Shown here: positions 38,079 to 47,444 of the stretch, one piece after another
How positions within the stretch are numbered: the first letter of the stretch is position 1
How the letters are laid out: each line of letters starts with the position of its first letter
Program-made: the position numbers and the translations under genes
Notes under the pieces: generated by a model
The model's database searches: none
What the model saw: the letters and a program-made list of their open reading frames with translations, nothing else
What the model was told of the DNA's origin: nothing
Assembly (NCBI GenBank): GCA_963712305.1
Contig: CAVQHI010000005.1
Span: forward strand, 1 to 64,000
Reading direction: 5' to 3'
Origin: DATFNI01 sp963712305
Lineage (GTDB): Bacteria; Bacteroidota; Rhodothermia; Balneolales; DATFMH01
Length of the DNA stretch: 64,000 bases

Positions 38079-38284
38079 ATACGGTAGTCATTCAGTTGCC
38101 ATTCGCTTCGCTGTCATTCATCGTCATTTGATGGTCATTTCATTCTTGGCAAAAGAGTTCTTCATGAAGAGCGGCAAAAATATTTTACTATGAATGACCA
38201 CTGGGTGACTATTGATTGACGCTCCCCTAAAAACGCCTATTTCACTTGAAAATTCGAATTTGTTCAAGTCAACACGTCGGTATG

Positions 38285-39205
38285 CTATGTGCTTTCTACC
38301 ACTTTAGGCACTGCAGACTTCTTCCGCCATGTCATGGAAATACCAAGTATCACTACAGTCATCGCGAGGAAACTGAATGTACCTGGAAGTTCTCCGAATA
38401 CGAAGTAAGCCAGAAGGGTTGCTAACAGAGGTTCAGAAAGAACCAATGTCGACAGCAGCGTTGGAGAAATATACTTTACGGAAAAATTCATAGATCCATG
38501 CCCCATGATCTGCGGACCAATTGCGAGTCCAAGGGCCATCAGCAGGATCGTACCATTGGGCTCAAGACCAATACCGAATACCAGTGATAGCATCAGACAG
38601 GCAATAGCAGCCCACGAATAGACGAGAAAGACATAATCCAGCCAATCATATTTTTGCCTTAATTTTCGACCGATTAGAAAATAAACGGCAAAAACAAGAG
38701 CAGCGATAAACGCCAGGATATCACCCCATAATGGATGCTGAAATCCGGTTGTCATACTTTTATCAGCGTAGGCCAATAGGGCTGATCCTGCAAATGCGAT
38801 AAATACGCCCACCCAGCTGGATTTTGAGAAACGCTCGTGAAACAACAGACTCTCGACAACGATCAGGATGATCGGGTGAACAGTAACGAGCACGGAAGCC
38901 GATGCTACGGAAGTGAACTTCAGGGCTGCAATCCAAAACGTGAAATGAACGCCCAGGCAGAGACCTGCAAGGATTCCCAGAATCATACTCCTCCTGCCCA
39001 CATTTGCCTTTTCTTTTCTTCTAAGTCGCTTAGTCAGCCAGAATGGCAACAGAATCAGTGCAGCAAAAATAGTCCGCCAGGTTGCGAGCGCAAGCGGCTG
39101 AGTATTCGCCAGACGAACAAGAATTGGCGCAAATGCAAAAGAGATGATCCCCAGTATCAAACTGACCGTTATCTGAACTACCGGTGTTTGCTCGGTGGAT
39201 TGCAT
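38285..39205 (-). CDS. EamA/DMT-family permease
   Basis: A 306-residue inner-membrane protein with ten predicted helices in two EamA repeats (about residues 12-145 and 155-295). The first repeat begins ISFAFAPILVRLANTQPLALATWR, the typical EamA start. Basic loops after helix 2 (KRLRRKEKANVGRR) suggest a cytoplasmic side there. Family members export metabolites or amino acids or serve as drug/metabolite carriers; the substrate is not predictable. Monocistronic. Confidence 0.9.
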   Translation of the reverse strand: MQSTEQTPVVQITVSLILGIISFAFAPILVRLANTQPLALATWRTIFAALILLPFWLTKRLRRKEKANVGRRSMILGILAGLCLGVHFTFWIAALKFTSVASASVLVTVHPIILIVVESLLFHERFSKSSWVGVFIAFAGSALLAYADKSMTTGFQHPLWGDILAFIAALVFAVYFLIGRKLRQKYDWLDYVFLVYSWAAIACLMLSLVFGIGLEPNGTILLMALGLAIGPQIMGHGSMNFSVKYISPTLLSTLVLSEPLLATLLAYFVFGELPGTFSFLAMTVVILGISMTWRKKSAVPKVVEST

Positions 39206-39301
39206 AAGTTCGTTTATTGTGGATCGTTGTTTGTTGTTTGTTGTTAAGATTTGTTTCTAACAACAACTATCAACTAACATCTATTTAACGGAGTCACAGC
39301 A

Positions 39302-39372
39302 TGTCGCAAGTTTGTAACTTGTGACCTTATGGCCGCAGGGATAGTAACAAGTCACAGACTTGCGACATAAGA
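39302..39372. repeat. Inverted repeat with GCAAGT/ACTTG arms
   Basis: Arms ATGTCGCAAGTTTGTAACTT (left, continuing GTGAC) and its near reverse complement on the right (GTAACAAGTCACAGACTTGCGACAT) are separated by about 22 bases. Each arm is itself a small palindrome. It lies between the permease and the four-helix-bundle gene, upstream of the permease start and downstream of the other gene's stop. Confidence 0.7.
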
Positions 39373-39380
39373 GTTGGTGG

Positions 39381-39752
39381 TTATGATCTCCAATTAGATA
39401 CCACATATTCAATAAAATTATGGATTTTCCCTCCCAGTGAATCATACTCGCCAATTAATTCAGATATAAACTGATCAAATTGGGGATACAAAATTTTCAA
39501 CTTTTCCAGGTGATTAATGGTTTCATCATTACTTGCATGGGAGTAAGTTAGAAACTTAATAAAATCACTCTTATATCTTCTTCGGCCGTAACCCTCCACA
39601 ATATTTGAGTTAACCGAATCGGACGACCGTCGTAACTGACTTCCCAATTCAAATAGTTCATATTTTGGGAGTCGAAGAGAAAACTGATGGGCTTTAATAA
39701 ATAAATGAAACGATAATTTATAAATATCAAGGTCTCTATACGATGAAGACAT
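39381..39752 (-). CDS. Four-helix-bundle protein (23S rRNA intervening-sequence protein family)
   Basis: A 123-residue protein. The start is set at ATG 39752 (MSSSYRDLDIYKLSFHL); the longer frame adds a stretch that is only repeat-derived sequence. The family signature is clear: YRDLDIYKLS at the N-terminus, FELGSQLRRSSDSVNSNIVEGYGR in the second helix, then FIKFLTYSHASNDETINHLEKL. These proteins form pentamers of four-helix bundles and are also encoded inside some 23S rRNA intervening sequences, hence the name. Here the gene is free-standing. Cellular function is not established. Confidence 0.88.
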   Translation of the reverse strand: MSSSYRDLDIYKLSFHLFIKAHQFSLRLPKYELFELGSQLRRSSDSVNSNIVEGYGRRRYKSDFIKFLTYSHASNDETINHLEKLKILYPQFDQFISELIGEYDSLGGKIHNFIEYVVSNWRS

Positions 39753-39814
39753 AGTTTTTAGGGCTAATGTAGATTTACACGCCCTAACCCGCAACTCGCA
39801 ACCGGCAACCCGTA

Positions 39815-40222
39815 TCACCGGATACGATCCATCGATTTCACAAGTTTGTCGTCTTTTGATATGAAATGAATGGCAGCGTACTGCAATATCAGAACAACGA
39901 CAATCAGGGCAAGTGAGATAATTTCGTCAAGTAAAAATGAACCGAATCCGCCCAGTGTGAATACGATGCCTGTTGCAAATCCTATTCCAAGGACCTGGAA
40001 TATCATACCGCGCCGCACCCAGCGGACCTGAAAGGGCCTGTTTTTATAGAGAAAAATGCTGAATAAAGAAACCGCTGCTGAAAGAAGAAGCGCAGAGAAA
40101 AGCCCGGAACTGATCCATGCCGTCGGATCCTCAAGGGCACGATTGAACAGCGGTGTAAAAATGAAGCAAACGTTCAAAATAGTTGCCAGAAATAGTAAAA
40201 CCGTTTGAATTCGTTGTATCAC
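39815..40222 (-). CDS. DUF4293 family membrane protein
   Basis: About 135 residues with four hydrophobic helices. The start is placed at GTG 40222 (VIQRIQTVLLFLATILN), matching the MIQRIQT start typical of DUF4293; the 22 codons upstream do not fit. The C-terminus ends in a charged tail (SKDDKLVKSMDRIR). The family is almost restricted to Bacteroidota and relatives and has no known function, so it serves mainly as a lineage marker. The gap to the next gene downstream is 62 bases. Confidence 0.85.
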   Translation of the reverse strand: MIQRIQTVLLFLATILNVCFIFTPLFNRALEDPTAWISSGLFSALLLSAAVSLFSIFLYKNRPFQVRWVRRGMIFQVLGIGFATGIVFTLGGFGSFLLDEIISLALIVVVLILQYAAIHFISKDDKLVKSMDRIR

Positions 40223-40487
40223 AGTTGCTAATATATTTAGGTGATCAGTTGCTGTCTGGAGGATTATAAAACAGATTGTGAATCGCAAATGAGCAGCAAT
40301 TCACGGCAAAAGATACAAGTTTTGCAACTCAATCGTCATCTGTTATTTGAGTCTCAACCTTCCAATTTCGACAGAGGGTTAAACTGGTTACTGTTAATTG
40401 TTCATTGTTTCCTGTTTATTGTATTTACTTCTGGCTTAAAATGTCTAATTTTATCGCTGAATTTCAATCTAACCTGATACCTCTCGG

Positions 40488-42323
40488 ATGAACCACAACC
40501 GACATTACCGAATACGGGATATTTTCTTACTGATTGTACTCATCCTGCTCAGTAATATGAGTCAAAAAGCTTATTCCCAAAATTCCACAACTCCTTCAAC
40601 CAGTGGGTTTGACATAGGTTTTACGAGTAATTTTGAAAAATTCAATTATGTAGATCCTATTGGCCTAAAATTAATATCAGAGCTGAATACCCCGTCTGCT
40701 ACGGTCGATCCAAAGGTATATGTTCTTGGCCCGAATGATCTCATATCGATGAAGATTGACGGGAATTTTTCTCTGACGATCCGTGGAGTGGCCGTCAACG
40801 CCGAAGGAGATCTGATCCTCCCCCAAATAGGTGACGTCTCTGTCTCCGGTCTGACTATTGTCCAGGCCCGTTCCAAACTCGATTCTGTAATCACCCAGAC
40901 ATTCAAAGACAGTCATCTGTCGTATCTCTCACTCGATAAACCCCGCGATTTTTATATCACGATCACAGGTAACATTCCAAACCCCGGGCGTTTTGAAATT
41001 CCGGCTATGAGCCGGTTGGACGCGGTCATAAAACCGGCACTCAACAAAACGCAGGAAAACATACCGCAATCGGCCAGTTCCACCCAACAGCCATTTCTGA
41101 TGGACAGGATACCGGTGACACGGCGGGCTTTTATAAAAATGGGACAAACCGATACAACACTGCATAGTTCAAACGAATTTGATCAGGGCAACCTATTACA
41201 AAACTACCAATATGATTTCCGCAACATCTTAATTCGTCATACGGATGGTACAGCCATCCGGGCCGACCTGGTGAGCTACAACAGGACGGGGGACATGTCC
41301 GGCAACCCGGTCATCCGTAACGGCGACGTCATCGAAATCCACAAAATTGACGAACACACACCGAGAATCTCGATAAGTGGCGCCGTTAATATTCCTTCCG
41401 AGCTGGAATACAGAAAAGGTGATACCATTTCCAGGCTAATTCAGCTGGCTGGTGGATATTCAACATTGGCTGATACTTCCCGGGTAATTATCTATCGCCG
41501 GCAGGGAATGAACATTGATAGTATTACAATTGCTGCGAATCAGCCAAACTTCGATCATTATCCACTTGAACCCAATGAACGGATTCAAGTACCCACATTA
41601 CCCAACAAGAAAATGAATTATTCTGCCTGGGTCTATGGAGAAGTAAAAAACCCGGGCAACTATCCAATCGTTGAAGGTCGGACCACGGCCCAGGATCTGG
41701 TAAAACTCGCTGGCGGACTCAAAAATGATGCACTCCCTCAAGCCTCATACATGCTTCGCAGTAAAACATCGTTCGCAAATAAATCAAAGAGTGAAATCAA
41801 CACCGACATGCTCAAACGCACTTCGAACCAATATATCCAGGGTCTTGAATATCTCGATCTGGAAACCCGGCTAAGCGAAGGGCGCATCAACCTCAATGCC
41901 AGTGATATAGCACAAATGAGCAACATCAATGTCCTCGACGGCGACCGCTTGTTTGTACCTCGCGATAATCACACCGTCTTCTTATTCGGACAGGTCAACA
42001 ACCCCGGTTATTTCGCTTTTAATTCGAATGTAAGTGTTAAACAATACATACAAAAAGCGGGGGGATTAGCTCTGGCTGCAGATCCGGGCCGCGTCTTTGT
42101 AATAAAAGCTGGATCCAGGACGTGGTACAAACCTGACCAGACGACATTGGCTTCCGGCGATTACATCTTCGTGGACCGCAAGCCGTATGAGGAGTTAAGC
42201 GAAAAAAGGCAATATCAGATCCAGCGTCTGGCTACCAAACAAAGAAATATTCAGCTCGTACTGGCTGGCTTTTCTGCTGTGGCGGCGATAATAACTACGT
42301 TGATTGCTGTGAAATTGTTGTAG
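40488..42323 (+). CDS. Outer-membrane polysaccharide export protein, multi-SLBB (Wza/OPX type)
   Basis: A 611-residue protein with an N-terminal signal or anchor (IFLLIVLILLSNMSQKAYS). A poly-export domain lies at about residues 75-160 (VLGPNDLISMKIDGNFSL, then GDLILPQIGDVSVSGLTI). At least three SLBB-type modules follow (starting near NIPNPGRFEIP, VNIPSELEYRKGD and VYGEVKNPGNYPI, then QVNNPGYFAFN). The C-terminal hydrophobic helix (AGFSAVAAIITTLIAVKLL) is like Wza's outer-membrane helix. It is expected to form the export channel of locus 2 together with the co-polymerase encoded 130 bases downstream. It starts the plus-strand operon. Confidence 0.92.
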   Translation: MNHNRHYRIRDIFLLIVLILLSNMSQKAYSQNSTTPSTSGFDIGFTSNFEKFNYVDPIGLKLISELNTPSATVDPKVYVLGPNDLISMKIDGNFSLTIRGVAVNAEGDLILPQIGDVSVSGLTIVQARSKLDSVITQTFKDSHLSYLSLDKPRDFYITITGNIPNPGRFEIPAMSRLDAVIKPALNKTQENIPQSASSTQQPFLMDRIPVTRRAFIKMGQTDTTLHSSNEFDQGNLLQNYQYDFRNILIRHTDGTAIRADLVSYNRTGDMSGNPVIRNGDVIEIHKIDEHTPRISISGAVNIPSELEYRKGDTISRLIQLAGGYSTLADTSRVIIYRRQGMNIDSITIAANQPNFDHYPLEPNERIQVPTLPNKKMNYSAWVYGEVKNPGNYPIVEGRTTAQDLVKLAGGLKNDALPQASYMLRSKTSFANKSKSEINTDMLKRTSNQYIQGLEYLDLETRLSEGRINLNASDIAQMSNINVLDGDRLFVPRDNHTVFLFGQVNNPGYFAFNSNVSVKQYIQKAGGLALAADPGRVFVIKAGSRTWYKPDQTTLASGDYIFVDRKPYEELSEKRQYQIQRLATKQRNIQLVLAGFSAVAAIITTLIAVKLL

Positions 42324-42453
42324 GGAGAATCTTCTTTAAAATCGATGAATATTGAAGAAAAGAATTTTTGGACAATAACTCGTACCGTCAAGAAGTAACT
42401 TCTTGAATCCTTTTAAATTATTTTTATAAAGTTCTATAAGAAAAAAGAAATTT

Positions 42454-43689
42454 ATGGAAGAAGCTCAAAAGCGATCAGACGACAAAAAAAAGTCGATCGA
42501 CTTATGGACATTTATTGGCACTTTGTATAAACGGCGAAAATTACTTCTTGTCAATTTTCTCATTTTGTGTGTGGTAACAGTGGCTATAAGTCTTATTCTC
42601 CCACTCACTTATTCATCAACGGCAGTAATTATGCCGCCGGGAAGTAGTTCAGCCCTTCTATCGTCATTTCTTCCCAGTAATATGACTACGGGGTTAGGTT
42701 CAACTATCGGAGGAATACTTGGTGGTAATGCTTCTGAAGAAGCTAATAAAGCAATGGCAATTCTTGGAAGCCGGACGTTAGCTGTAAAAACTATTGATAA
42801 ATTTCATTTGGTTAAACGCTTTGATTCACCCACCATTGAGGATGCCATTAAGACTTATCACCAAAAAGTTGAAGTGACATTAAATGATGATGGGACAATT
42901 AGTCTCACAACCTCAATTGACACCCGATTCTTTCATCCTCAAAGACAGATAGACGAGGCCCGGCATTTAAGCGCAGATATCACTAACTATGTAGTTGAGC
43001 AGCTCAATAAAATTTATACAAAACTCAAAACCAGTTCTGCAAAATTAAGAAGACAATTAATTGAAAAGAGATACCAGAAAAATATTGCTGACATTCAGAA
43101 TGTTGCTGAACAATTAAAACAATTCGAACAAAAGTACGGTATCGTCTCATTACCGGATCAAATAGAAGCTACTGTAAATGTTGCCGCGCAATTAGAAACG
43201 GAGGTCATTAAATCACAGATTGAGCTTCAAACTCTTAAACAGACGTTATCCCCCCATCAATCACAAATCAAGCAAAAAGAAATTCAGATCAATCAATTAC
43301 AAAATAAATTATCCACCATCTTAAAAGGAAAACTAAGTGAAGATTCTTTAAAGATAATTCCATCATTTTCTGAAATACCTACCCTTGCCGTAAAGTATGC
43401 GGCCTTAAAGAGAGAAGCTAATGTCCAAGAAGCAATATATCAGTATCTAACACAAATTTATGAACAGGCAAAATTGGCTGAATCTCAAAAGAGTGCTGAT
43501 ATACAAATAATAGACCACGGTGCTGTTCCTACGAAAAAAAGCAAACCTAAACGCTCCATTGTAGTACTATTATCCGTTTTCGCCGGGATGCTGTTTACTT
43601 GTGTATACATTTTTGTAAAGGAACGGATGGATAACGAAGGTTTAAGCTGGGAAGAAATCAAGAATCGAGTCTCTGAATCACCATCGTAA
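42454..43689 (+). CDS. Wzz/GumC-type chain-length determinant, no kinase domain
   Basis: A 411-residue inner-membrane protein with two membrane helices (about residues 35-56 and 368-390). They flank a periplasmic part with long coiled coils (about 180-320, Gln/Lys/Glu-rich). PTKKSKPKRSIVVLLSVFAGMLF is the Pro-rich second-helix entry typical of the family. The C-terminal tail is only about 20 residues, so no tyrosine kinase is attached, unlike the protein at 23463-25922. Role: sets polymer length with the Wzy polymerase encoded next. It is 9 bases from that gene and surely co-transcribed. Confidence 0.9.
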   Translation: MEEAQKRSDDKKKSIDLWTFIGTLYKRRKLLLVNFLILCVVTVAISLILPLTYSSTAVIMPPGSSSALLSSFLPSNMTTGLGSTIGGILGGNASEEANKAMAILGSRTLAVKTIDKFHLVKRFDSPTIEDAIKTYHQKVEVTLNDDGTISLTTSIDTRFFHPQRQIDEARHLSADITNYVVEQLNKIYTKLKTSSAKLRRQLIEKRYQKNIADIQNVAEQLKQFEQKYGIVSLPDQIEATVNVAAQLETEVIKSQIELQTLKQTLSPHQSQIKQKEIQINQLQNKLSTILKGKLSEDSLKIIPSFSEIPTLAVKYAALKREANVQEAIYQYLTQIYEQAKLAESQKSADIQIIDHGAVPTKKSKPKRSIVVLLSVFAGMLFTCVYIFVKERMDNEGLSWEEIKNRVSESPS

Positions 43690-43698
43690 TCCCTGCTA

Positions 43699-45090
43699 AT
43701 GGTAAGTTCGATTAAACAATTACTTCCATTAGTAATTATTATACTCTTAATAATTGCGGGTATAGCGGCAAATAAACTCTTTGTCCTATTTATCTTAATA
43801 GGTTTAGCTTTTGCAAGCCTTTACTTGCTTCTAAACGATTTAAAGATAGAGTCACGCGATCTGGTTCTGATTCTTATCGTTGCTTCCCTTCTTTTCCCAC
43901 CAATTCGATTATCAAAGACCATTCCGGACGTCAGGTTTGAAGAAGTTATTATCTACATCCTTTTTCCGCTTTTGTTAGTACAGCTATGGCCGCCGGAAAC
44001 CAAATATATCAGATCCTTGCTGATTGGCATGTTTACGTTTTGTGCCTTTATCTGCGTGTCAATCTTTTATTCTCATATTTTTTTGAATGTTCCCACTGGA
44101 TTCAGGGATTATTTCGAGGTCATAAAAATTATAAAGTTAGGCTTGATACTGGTTATCGTTTACAACCTTGAGATAGAAAAACCCTCCTTCATGCTGTTTC
44201 TCCATTTGTTGTTAGCGTGTATTACAATTTCAGCCATTATTGGTTTTTTAGAGTATTACAGCATTTTCAGTTTTGACAAAATGGTCGCGCCTCTTTTTGC
44301 GAATACTCAACTCGATGCTGTGAATCTCCGGATGCTGGGTACCTATGGCAATCCCAACAGTTTTGGTGCCACACTTACCATTGGCTGTCTGACTGCTGGA
44401 ATCCTTTTTCTGTTTAGCCGTAAGATTCTCATGCGAATATATTACCTCATTGCATTAGGCATACTGACTTGGGGATTAGTGCTTACGGGGTCGAGAACGG
44501 CGGTTGTCACCTTAGCTGCCACCTTATTCTTACTTCTTCTTGTAAACCGCAAACGACTTCACTTGTCATGGTTTGCTATCATAACGACTGTCCTTTTTGT
44601 ATTGGCCATATTTGTTACTGCCTTACATTTTTTATCCCCAAAAATTGTAACGAGATATCAATCTGGCGTTAATCTTACTGAAGACCAGAGCTTCCTGATG
44701 AGATTACTTGTCTGGAAATATAATTTAATGGCCTTTTTAAATTCACCCGTTTTAGGTTGGGGACCGGCTAAATACGTAATGAGCACATTAGTAGATAACG
44801 AATATATATTGATGCTTCGCAGATATGGAGTCTTAGGCTTTATTCCATATATATCAATTTATTTAATACCACTTTTATACTCATATAAAGCTTTATCGAA
44901 GAGTAACGCCCTTAATATTTGGGGGCAGTTAATCCTCATTGGTACGTTCGTAATTCTGTTAACAAACCTTACCAACACGGTGCTGATGGATATTCAAACA
45001 ACAGATTACTGGTTCCTGTTGCTTGGCCTTTTTTTCAACCTTTATAAAAAAACAGAATTGCACGCGATGAATTACTCTGAAGAAGGGTAG
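43699..45090 (+). CDS. O-antigen ligase / Wzy-type polymerase family protein
   Basis: A 463-residue integral membrane protein with about 11-12 helices. The soluble loop region around residues 310-365 contains LRMLGTYGNPNSFGATLT upstream and GWGPAKYVMSTLVDNEYILMLRRYGVLG in the Wzy_C part, where the D-N-E-Y stretch corresponds to the family's H-N-x-Y. In a locus with a Wzx flippase and a Wzz regulator, a polymerase role is more likely than ligase. It ends 20 bases before the stop of a convergent gene. Confidence 0.88.
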   Translation: MVSSIKQLLPLVIIILLIIAGIAANKLFVLFILIGLAFASLYLLLNDLKIESRDLVLILIVASLLFPPIRLSKTIPDVRFEEVIIYILFPLLLVQLWPPETKYIRSLLIGMFTFCAFICVSIFYSHIFLNVPTGFRDYFEVIKIIKLGLILVIVYNLEIEKPSFMLFLHLLLACITISAIIGFLEYYSIFSFDKMVAPLFANTQLDAVNLRMLGTYGNPNSFGATLTIGCLTAGILFLFSRKILMRIYYLIALGILTWGLVLTGSRTAVVTLAATLFLLLLVNRKRLHLSWFAIITTVLFVLAIFVTALHFLSPKIVTRYQSGVNLTEDQSFLMRLLVWKYNLMAFLNSPVLGWGPAKYVMSTLVDNEYILMLRRYGVLGFIPYISIYLIPLLYSYKALSKSNALNIWGQLILIGTFVILLTNLTNTVLMDIQTTDYWFLLLGLFFNLYKKTELHAMNYSEEG

Positions 45091-45110
45091 TCACACGTGT
45101 CTCTAAAAAA

Positions 45111-46226
45111 TTAATTATCCAGGATTTGTAAATACGAATTCTGGAATTCTTTATAAAAATTATGATCCTCAGTAAATTCGATTCCGCGGATCGATGACTT
45201 TTTGATATTCTCTGGATCTGAGTAAAAAATCATTGCCCTAAAAAACTGTTCATAAGAGGTGGGATCGATACAATAACCTGTTCCTGATTTATCTGCATAA
45301 TACTTCATTAGGCCGAAATCACTCGTAATCAATGGCAATCCAAGCGCCATATACTCGAAATTTTTAATAGGAGCATTAGTCCGATGTTTAGGGATGTCCA
45401 ACCAAATACATGTTCCAACATCATAATTTCCTACTACCCGGTATAGAGATTCCAAAGGAATATAGTCGTGAAAAAAGACACCTTGTTTTAAAAAATCGTC
45501 GATCTCATGTTTTTTAAATGGTAAACGATCTCTTCTGGTATAAATGTGGAATGATAGTTTTAGCTCCCTATTTTTTCTATCGTTATTAAATCTTATGACA
45601 TTCTCAATAGTTTCCCGGACGCCTCTAAAAGGATTATATGATCCTATGTATAATAATTTAAGCTGTTTATCAAGATGTTCACTCTTTGATGATATCGCAG
45701 GGGGCAGCCAATCGGTCTCTACAAAATTATGGACTACATGAGTTCGCGCATTAAACCGTCTCAACTTAGAATAAATATTCTGGTCTGTGCAGAATACAAA
45801 ATCAGCTTTTTTTGATATCAGATACTCTATAAAATTTATTGAATAGTAGACCAAATAATTGACAACACTTTTCTTCTTGTGAAGTGCAATTCCTGCAAGC
45901 CCTTTATAATCTTCATGAGAATCATAAACCACCTTGGCATTTGTAAGTAATTTAGCCGCAAAAAAATATATTACTTCCCTTGGATCAGATACCTGAACAA
46001 AGTCTGGACGAATTTTTATAAGTTTTTTTAAAAGTGAAACTATATTCCCACAGGTAAAAAAATGATCTATGTAGTCTAATTTTTCGAAATGAACATCTTT
46101 CCTTGTGTTAATCCAATAGACGGTACAGTCTGTATGTTTCTTCAGATTGTAAATTGTTCGGTAATATAATCTGGGGTCATTCGGAAAGTGTGCCGATCCG
46201 ATAAATACAAACTTACTCATCTGCAA
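45111..46226 (-). CDS. Family 4 glycosyltransferase
   Basis: A 371-residue GT-B transferase. It starts at 46226 (MQMSKFVFIGSAHFPND) or two codons later, in both cases overlapping the upstream gene's stop. PDFVQVSDPREVIYF and VYDSHEDYKGLAG in the acceptor domain, KLLYIGSYNPFRGVRETI at the donor-domain entry, and APIKNFEYMALGLPLITSDFGL as the donor-site stretch are visible. It forms a two-gene minus-strand unit with the next GT4 gene. Substrate unknown. Confidence 0.88.
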   Translation of the reverse strand: MQMSKFVFIGSAHFPNDPRLYYRTIYNLKKHTDCTVYWINTRKDVHFEKLDYIDHFFTCGNIVSLLKKLIKIRPDFVQVSDPREVIYFFAAKLLTNAKVVYDSHEDYKGLAGIALHKKKSVVNYLVYYSINFIEYLISKKADFVFCTDQNIYSKLRRFNARTHVVHNFVETDWLPPAISSKSEHLDKQLKLLYIGSYNPFRGVRETIENVIRFNNDRKNRELKLSFHIYTRRDRLPFKKHEIDDFLKQGVFFHDYIPLESLYRVVGNYDVGTCIWLDIPKHRTNAPIKNFEYMALGLPLITSDFGLMKYYADKSGTGYCIDPTSYEQFFRAMIFYSDPENIKKSSIRGIEFTEDHNFYKEFQNSYLQILDN

Positions 46227-47376
46227 CTTTTTCGTATATAGTATTCAGCATTCTCATCTTATGCGATCTTGAAAAATTTTGATTTATGAAGCTCCTGATT
46301 TCCATAGAGTTGTAATTTTGAAAGTTACTGAGCATCCATGTAATACATTTTGCAATGGAAGTCGGATCACCGTTTTCTGTCAGCATCCCGGTACCCGGAG
46401 TCACCAGTTCCTGCGGACCACCTGATTTTGTCGCAATGGATGGCAGACCACAAGCAGCTGCCTCAGCCAATGCTAAACCAAAACTTTCAGATCTGCTTGG
46501 CAGTACAAATATATCAGATGCCTGATAGAATTTAAGCAACTGTTCGCGCCTCATAGATGGATGAAATGCAATATTCTTACTCCATTCGGACTCAGAAACT
46601 AAATCCATTATTTCCTTTCGATATTTTACATCGTACGCCCCACTGACAATATTCAACCTGACGTTCGATTTGTACGGCACTTCTGAGAACGCCTTAATCA
46701 GTAAGTCGATGCCTTTTACATGGTATAAATTTGCAACACATAGAATGTGAATATCCGAAGGATCCCAACCGATTGCATTTTGCAACTCCGTTTTATCATC
46801 TCCTGGTTTAAAAAAATCTGAATCAACTGAATTATGGACTGTCGTGACCTTATCCTTTAAAAAAGGGAACTTCTTGATTACATCAACCTTCAGCTGTTCC
46901 CCAACAGTAATAATCCAATCAGCTGCGCTAAGATTATTTCTAATGAGATCGCGCACAGCAGGTTTCCTGATATTCAAATACCAGTCGCTGCCGTGTATTG
47001 TTATAACTACCCTATATCCTTCCTTTTTCAGATTTACCGCTGCTAATCCACATGGATATAACCAGTTAATATGTACTACATCGGGAACAAATTTTCTGAC
47101 TTGTTCAATAACACTTTTACTTAGACTTCGGGCTGTCAGTCCTGGAGCCACTTTACGCGGTAATGAGAAATAATGACATTTTTGAACGGGGATATCAGTA
47201 TACATGAAATCGTGATGGCGTTTGTATTGCCTTGAAAAGGGTACTGCAATTACAGAAGGAATAAACACTTTCAGCGAATGATAATCCGATAAAAGTGTGA
47301 CATCATCCCTAATGACTATCCCTTGAGATGGATTGCTAAGAACTGGATACGTATGGGATATATATGCGATTTTCAA
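46213..47376 (-). CDS. Family 4 glycosyltransferase
   Basis: A 387-residue GT-B transferase: MKIAYISHTYPVLSNPSQGI, the acceptor-side VVHINWLYPCGLAAV and TIHGSDWYLN, then ILCVANLYHVKGIDLLIKAF, and the E-x7-E stretch SRSESFGLALAEAAACGLPSIA. It overlaps the downstream gene by 14 bases. It is probably the first gene of this pair, with a promoter in the 68-base gap that follows the flippase stop at 47445, unless it is read through from the flippase gene. Sugar unknown. Confidence 0.9.
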   Translation of the reverse strand: MKIAYISHTYPVLSNPSQGIVIRDDVTLLSDYHSLKVFIPSVIAVPFSRQYKRHHDFMYTDIPVQKCHYFSLPRKVAPGLTARSLSKSVIEQVRKFVPDVVHINWLYPCGLAAVNLKKEGYRVVITIHGSDWYLNIRKPAVRDLIRNNLSAADWIITVGEQLKVDVIKKFPFLKDKVTTVHNSVDSDFFKPGDDKTELQNAIGWDPSDIHILCVANLYHVKGIDLLIKAFSEVPYKSNVRLNIVSGAYDVKYRKEIMDLVSESEWSKNIAFHPSMRREQLLKFYQASDIFVLPSRSESFGLALAEAAACGLPSIATKSGGPQELVTPGTGMLTENGDPTSIAKCITWMLSNFQNYNSMEIRSFINQNFSRSHKMRMLNTIYEKVADE

Positions 47377-47444
47377 TATGAATATGATCTTCGATTAATT
47401 AGAAAGTAAGCCGTCAATCCTCATTATTTCCCATAAAACTCCCC

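Noticed and set aside
39381..39752. Fragment of a 23S rRNA intervening sequence
   Set aside because: No rRNA sequence flanks it; the gene is a free-standing member of the four-helix-bundle family.
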